A DNA stretch of 64,000 bases from an uncultured Marinobacter sp. (GTDB lineage: Bacteria > Pseudomonadota > Gammaproteobacteria > Pseudomonadales > Oleiphilaceae): contig NZ_CAMYMK010000003.1 in NCBI RefSeq assembly GCF_947259545.1, positions 121,469 to 185,468 of the forward strand. Direction: 5' to 3'. This document shows positions 63,474 through 64,000 of the stretch, in pieces; the stretch's first letter is position 1; the number at the start of each line of letters is the position of its first letter. Under the pieces are notes generated by a model. That model ran no database searches. It was not told where the DNA came from and saw nothing but the letters and a program-made list of their open reading frames with translations. The position numbers and the translations under genes are program-made.

Positions 63474-63965
63474 ATGGCCACCACCAACAAACTGGCCGGT
63501 ATAGTCGGCAAGATCAACAGCTTACCTACCTTTGCCCGGTCGCGGGCGCTGACCCTGTTTTTCGGCAAGGTGGTGCCTTTTACTGGTACCGCCGGCATTC
63601 GCATTGAGCATCTGGACGCGGAGCGTTGTGTGATCAGTATCGCCAACAAGCGCCGGGTGCAGAATCACATTGGTGGTGTTCACGCCGTGGCCTCCCTGTT
63701 GCTGGCGGAGTCTGCCACCGGTTTCCTGGTGGGCCTGAACGTACCGGACGACAAGGTTCCCGTGATCAAGACTGCTCATGCGGAGTACACCCGTCGCGCC
63801 AAGGGTGACATGACCGTGGAAGCCCGCCTGACCCCGGAGCAGCGGGAGCGCATGCGAGTGGAAGACAAGGGAGAAACCTCGGTACCGGTCACTATCCGTG
63901 ATGGTGAAGACAAAGAGCCCATCGAAATTGAGATGATCTGGGCCTGGACACCAAAGCGTCGCTAA
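63474..63965 (+). CDS. DUF4442 hotdog-fold protein
   Basis: A 163-residue hotdog-fold protein: FFGKVVPFTGTAGIRIEHLD, RVQNHIGGVHAVASLLLAES (the helix typical of PaaI/DUF4442 thioesterases) and KTAHAEYTRRAKGDM. Likely acyl-CoA thioesterase or acyl-CoA-binding; activity not demonstrable here. CGGAG precedes ATG at 63474; the frame extends to 63426 but that segment is poorly supported. Confidence 0.78.
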   Translation: MATTNKLAGIVGKINSLPTFARSRALTLFFGKVVPFTGTAGIRIEHLDAERCVISIANKRRVQNHIGGVHAVASLLLAESATGFLVGLNVPDDKVPVIKTAHAEYTRRAKGDMTVEARLTPEQRERMRVEDKGETSVPVTIRDGEDKEPIEIEMIWAWTPKRR

Positions 63966-64000
63966 AGGCGACATCGCTTGTCTGCGTTATGGTGTTGATC

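Overview
The window is chromosomal DNA of a high-GC marine gammaproteobacterium. A Marinobacter-like organism fits best. The inference rests on gene order: the block pilG-pilH-pilI-pilJ-pilK-chpA-chpB-chpC, divergent from gshB-tonB-yqgE-ruvX-pyrR-pyrB-pyrC', is the Pseudomonas aeruginosa arrangement, and Marinobacter-type neighbours surround it (DesA desaturase, TatT/TRAP genes, a CDGSH protein beside an arsJ operon). No rRNA, tRNA, CRISPR array, insertion sequence or complete prophage was recognised.

Layout. 1-5.5 kb: 3' end of a patatin phospholipase gene, then a leftward arsenic operon (ArsC-ArsR fusion, Acr3, GAPDH, ArsJ) that provides two detoxification routes, and a divergent CDGSH iron-sulfur protein. 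5.5-8.8 kb: a membrane PAS protein and zur-znuC-znuB zinc uptake genes behind a Zur-box-like site. 8.8-22.2 kb: the complete Chp chemosensory system for type IV pili, with a 2465-residue ChpA kinase. 22.5-28.2 kb: glutathione synthetase, TonB, YqgE, RuvX and pyrimidine genes. 28.4-33.2 kb: a putative binding protein, a TatT-like lipoprotein and a very large TRAP-type permease, interrupted by an oppositely oriented HU gene.

33.3-45.6 kb is the accessory part. It holds small metabolic and stress genes (nitroreductase, YnfA, DUF899, VOC, Gfo/Idh/MocA), AT-richer unknown genes, very short membrane-protein genes missed by ordinary ORF cut-offs, a MerR/SDR pair, a GNAT, and a three-gene set (DUF6670-like protein, AraC regulator, fatty-acid-hydroxylase-like membrane protein). 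A decayed partial copy of the DUF6670-like gene lies about 3 kb from the intact one.

45.6-64 kb returns to core genes: pckA, hslO, hslR, yrfG, mutM, desA, rsmD, ftsY-ftsE-ftsX, rpoH, a glxR/hyi-like pair, an OmpR-type two-component system, greB, an acyl-CoA-binding protein and a DUF4442 protein.

The most unusual structures are three long, perfect inverted repeats (866-940, 3228-3299, 56909-57017). The first two share a core of about 40 nt but carry unrelated, perfectly self-complementary outer arms. An orphan terminator near 61.5 kb points to a small RNA. All functions are inferred from sequence reading; no database search was run.
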